From Candidatus Saccharimonadota bacterium (GTDB lineage Bacteria; Patescibacteriota; Saccharimonadia; Saccharimonadales; Saccharimonadaceae): a stretch of DNA of 60,987 bases. The notes under the pieces are model-generated. The model saw only the letters and a program-made list of their open reading frames with translations, made no database searches and was not told where the DNA came from. This document shows positions 59,227-60,987 of this stretch, in pieces; positions within the stretch are counted from its first letter, which is position 1, and every line of letters starts with the position of its first letter. The stretch spans positions 1-60,987 of the forward strand of contig WRHJ01000005.1 in assembly GCA_009783305.1 (NCBI GenBank), written 5' to 3'. Made by a program: the position numbers and the translations under genes.

Positions 59227-60987
59227 CTATGGGATGGGAGTCTCTATGAGACACCGAACACTATGACCATAAAGCACATCTCGATTATAAGCTGGCCAAG
59301 CATAAGGAGCGCCGGCGGTATTATCAGTCAATAAATGATAAACGTTAGCAGCAGAAAAAACAGTAGATGACCAAGCCGCCCCATTTCTATTTTGATAAGC
59401 CAGGCCACCACTAAACCAATATCCCGATACTGTGCCGAACCATGGTCCAATTGGTCGCCAGCTATTATAATAGCTTGCCGATGTACTGCCAGTAGTCAAA
59501 GATCCAGCATTCATGCTAGCATTTAACACTGTGAAGTCTGCAACGCTCGTACTAGTACCATCGGTTGTTGGCCCACCCGTACCGGAATATGACGATGGCA
59601 ACCTGAAGTTTGCTAGACAAATGTTACCTAAAGCTTGGTTGCCTCGCGTACTCATCGCTGCCGAACCAGTGCCGCCGGTTGCCGCATACCAGTTATAAAG
59701 ATATCCGCAATGAGTAGTAGTATTACTTGCCATGTTGTTGCTACTGCCACCATAACAGTCAGCGCCTGACATTGGGTTATTATAGAAAGCCTTGTTACTG
59801 TTAGCGGCAGATTGAGTAGCGGTCCCGTTTAAAGTATTATATGTGCCAGTGCCTGAAGACGGTACATTCGGTCCACTCCCATTTCGAAAGATCGTTCCAC
59901 TCGTCCCATCCACATTACTAATGTTTACATCCACATATTTCAGGTTATCAATCATCCAGCACTTATTATCAATCATCCGCTTTACTTTATAGACTTGGTT
60001 GTTTCTGGTGTCTCGGACATAGACAATCGAAGGATTAGGGCCAGGATTGATTGGATTAAAGTTCGTAGCATTACTAGGTGTCATGCCAGAGCAATCAGTA
60101 CCGGTAAATCCATTTGGATAGTAGTTGTAGGTATAGCCATTTAGAGTTACGGTACTAGCTGTTGGATCAAAATAGGTAATCTTCATATGGGTATAAGTGC
60201 TGGCATCAGTAATATTAGTACTGTTATTGGTAACTTCTATAGCATTACTGGTGCCATTGCTCTTAGCTGGTAATCTACATAATATGACAGAAGTAGAAAC
60301 TCTCTGGTAAGGGGCACAAGGCGTACCGCCAATAGTCACGCTCGTAACGCTTGTGAACAAGGCATTGCTCGTAATCGTAATTACATCACCCTCCCAACCT
60401 GTGGTCGGGTAAACATCAAGTACGGCAGGATTGCTAGTGCTAATGTTGCCTGGTATGGCTCCTGGAGGAGGAATCAATGGGTGAATTATTTCAATTTCCA
60501 CATCACTGTTGCTACTCCCACCAAACGTAGTGATCACTATTGGATAAGTCCCAGGCTCTAGGTTCGGTACTTCACAGGTTAGACTGGTATTGCTAGTAAC
60601 AGTGCGATTGATACAGCTCATGGCAGCAGTGCCACTATTACCACCTCCTATAGTAACTCGGAGTACTCCACTACTAGCTCCTCCCGCATAGAAATTAGTA
60701 CCAGTAATAGTAATGGTATCTCCAGGAGCAGCGGGATCAACGGCTACACTCACTACAGTAGGAGGAGGAACTGGATTAGTAACTGCAGTAAAGGTAATGA
60801 TCTGAGAGTAGACTCCTACCTTCTGAGTCATATCGGCTTTAGCACCAAACGTTACTATAGTTTTATCATCTTCTATGGGAGTAGAGGAAGAATTAATGGT
60901 ATCAGGAGGACCATCAGGTAGAGGAATAGCTTTAAAGTCTTCTAGTACTACACTAGCTGCTCCGACATCGTATCCCCAGGTATTGTT
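59227..60987 (-). CDS. FISUMP-domain surface protein with TIG repeats, 5' end outside window
   Basis: The frame is open to the window edge, so the N-terminus is missing; the 586 visible residues have no start signal. Two TIG/IPT immunoglobulin-like domains come first (VDPAAPGDTITITGTNF near residue 80; DVYPTTGWEGDVITITS near 190). A C-terminal domain follows with DNKCWMIDNLKY, CGYLYNWYAAT, NICLANFRLPSS and a WSSTVF to YGHSVRCLIE end, the FISUMP pattern. It is rich in Ser, Thr, Asn and Gly, as in secreted adhesins, and is a candidate host-contact protein. Confidence 0.85.
   Translation of the reverse strand, partial: NNTWGYDVGAASVVLEDFKAIPLPDGPPDTINSSSTPIEDDKTIVTFGAKADMTQKVGVYSQIITFTAVTNPVPPPTVVSVAVDPAAPGDTITITGTNFYAGGASSGVLRVTIGGGNSGTAAMSCINRTVTSNTSLTCEVPNLEPGTYPIVITTFGGSSNSDVEIEIIHPLIPPPGAIPGNISTSNPAVLDVYPTTGWEGDVITITSNALFTSVTSVTIGGTPCAPYQRVSTSVILCRLPAKSNGTSNAIEVTNNSTNITDASTYTHMKITYFDPTASTVTLNGYTYNYYPNGFTGTDCSGMTPSNATNFNPINPGPNPSIVYVRDTRNNQVYKVKRMIDNKCWMIDNLKYVDVNISNVDGTSGTIFRNGSGPNVPSSGTGTYNTLNGTATQSAANSNKAFYNNPMSGADCYGGSSNNMASNTTTHCGYLYNWYAATGGTGSAAMSTRGNQALGNICLANFRLPSSYSGTGGPTTDGTSTSVADFTVLNASMNAGSLTTGSTSASYYNSWRPIGPWFGTVSGYWFSGGLAYQNRNGAAWSSTVFSAANVYHLLTDNTAGAPYAWPAYNRDVLYGHSVRCLIETPIP

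Noticed and set aside
1-60987. CRISPR arrays, insertion sequences, prophage or rRNA genes
   Set aside because: No spaced direct repeats, transposase, integrase, capsid or rRNA-like stretches were seen. The repeats present are palindromic elements and gene duplications.
1-60987. Recoded TGA (as in Gracilibacteria and Absconditabacteria)
   Set aside because: TGA ends pth, the response regulator at 17179 and the ATPase at 21282 at sensible places, and RF2, which reads TGA, is encoded.

Overview
Overall. This 61-kb window is dense bacterial DNA with short gaps, many ATGA or longer gene overlaps, and the standard genetic code: TGA ends real genes and a release factor 2 gene is present. The gene set suggests a Patescibacteria/CPR genome, most likely Candidatus Saccharibacteria (TM7). 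Pointers are the membrane-anchored Clp ATPase, PIN-PhoH ATPase, VirD4-like ATPase, DHH protein with a Pro/Ala tail, FISUMP/TIG surface protein, VanZ-like protein, and core genes without biosynthetic pathways. This placement is inferred from gene content, not from a marker-gene tree. The + strand is C-rich over G almost throughout, so the window probably lies in one replichore with the - strand leading.

Layout. 1-5500: tRNA-Glu, VanZ-like protein, Der, PIN-PhoH and Pth. 5600-7700: a strong promoter, a structured RNA with its own terminator, and four tandem related small membrane-protein genes, each behind the same 38-base leader. 7746-12911: TopA, a second structured-RNA candidate, a sigma-4/HARE regulator, and an SPFH protein with a 47-residue companion. 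12955-17103: VirD4-like ATPase, a gene-free palindromic stretch and a NERD protein. 17179-23287: a two-component system and two MacB-like ABC transporters split by tRNA-Gln. 23290-31219 (-): division and wall cluster rsmH-ftsL-ftsI-mraY-ftsW-murG-ftsQ, then a JAMM-like protein. 31934-37162: a small membrane protein, an rnhA/CYTH/DUF4868 (KwaB-like) operon, and a membrane Clp ATPase with a small membrane partner. 37333-46764: (p)ppGpp enzyme, beta-lactamase-fold protein, GlyRS, RecO with a soluble kinase/regulator pair, exonuclease VII and an RNA methyltransferase. 46766-55005: L27, CtpA, CHAP hydrolase, FtsEX, RF2, MurI, MurD and TruB. 55026-60987: DHH protein, membrane pyrophosphatase and a FISUMP surface protein cut by the window edge.

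Main discoveries. (1) Small palindromic elements with conserved, covarying cores and arms whose sequence differs at each site. Several lie in frame inside essential genes (der twice, topA, truB, a tRNA methyltransferase), like Rickettsia palindromic elements but with unrelated cores. One carries mirror-image promoters for two divergent genes. (2) A tandem family of small membrane proteins whose shared leader can fold its Shine-Dalgarno sequence into a GAAA-capped hairpin. (3) Nineteen genes with a -10 element ending 6-9 bases before the start codon, implying widespread leaderless mRNAs. (4) An operon of RNase HI, a CYTH protein and a KwaB-like DUF4868 protein. (5) Two promoter-driven structured RNAs that I could not assign to a known class.

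How it works together. Most genes serve wall growth and division (the dcw cluster, MurI, MurD, FtsEX with its probable CHAP partner, CtpA) and translation or RNA handling (Der, Pth, GlyRS, RF2, L27, TruB, methyltransferase). Signalling and envelope genes fill the rest, as expected for a small host-associated cell with a reduced genome.
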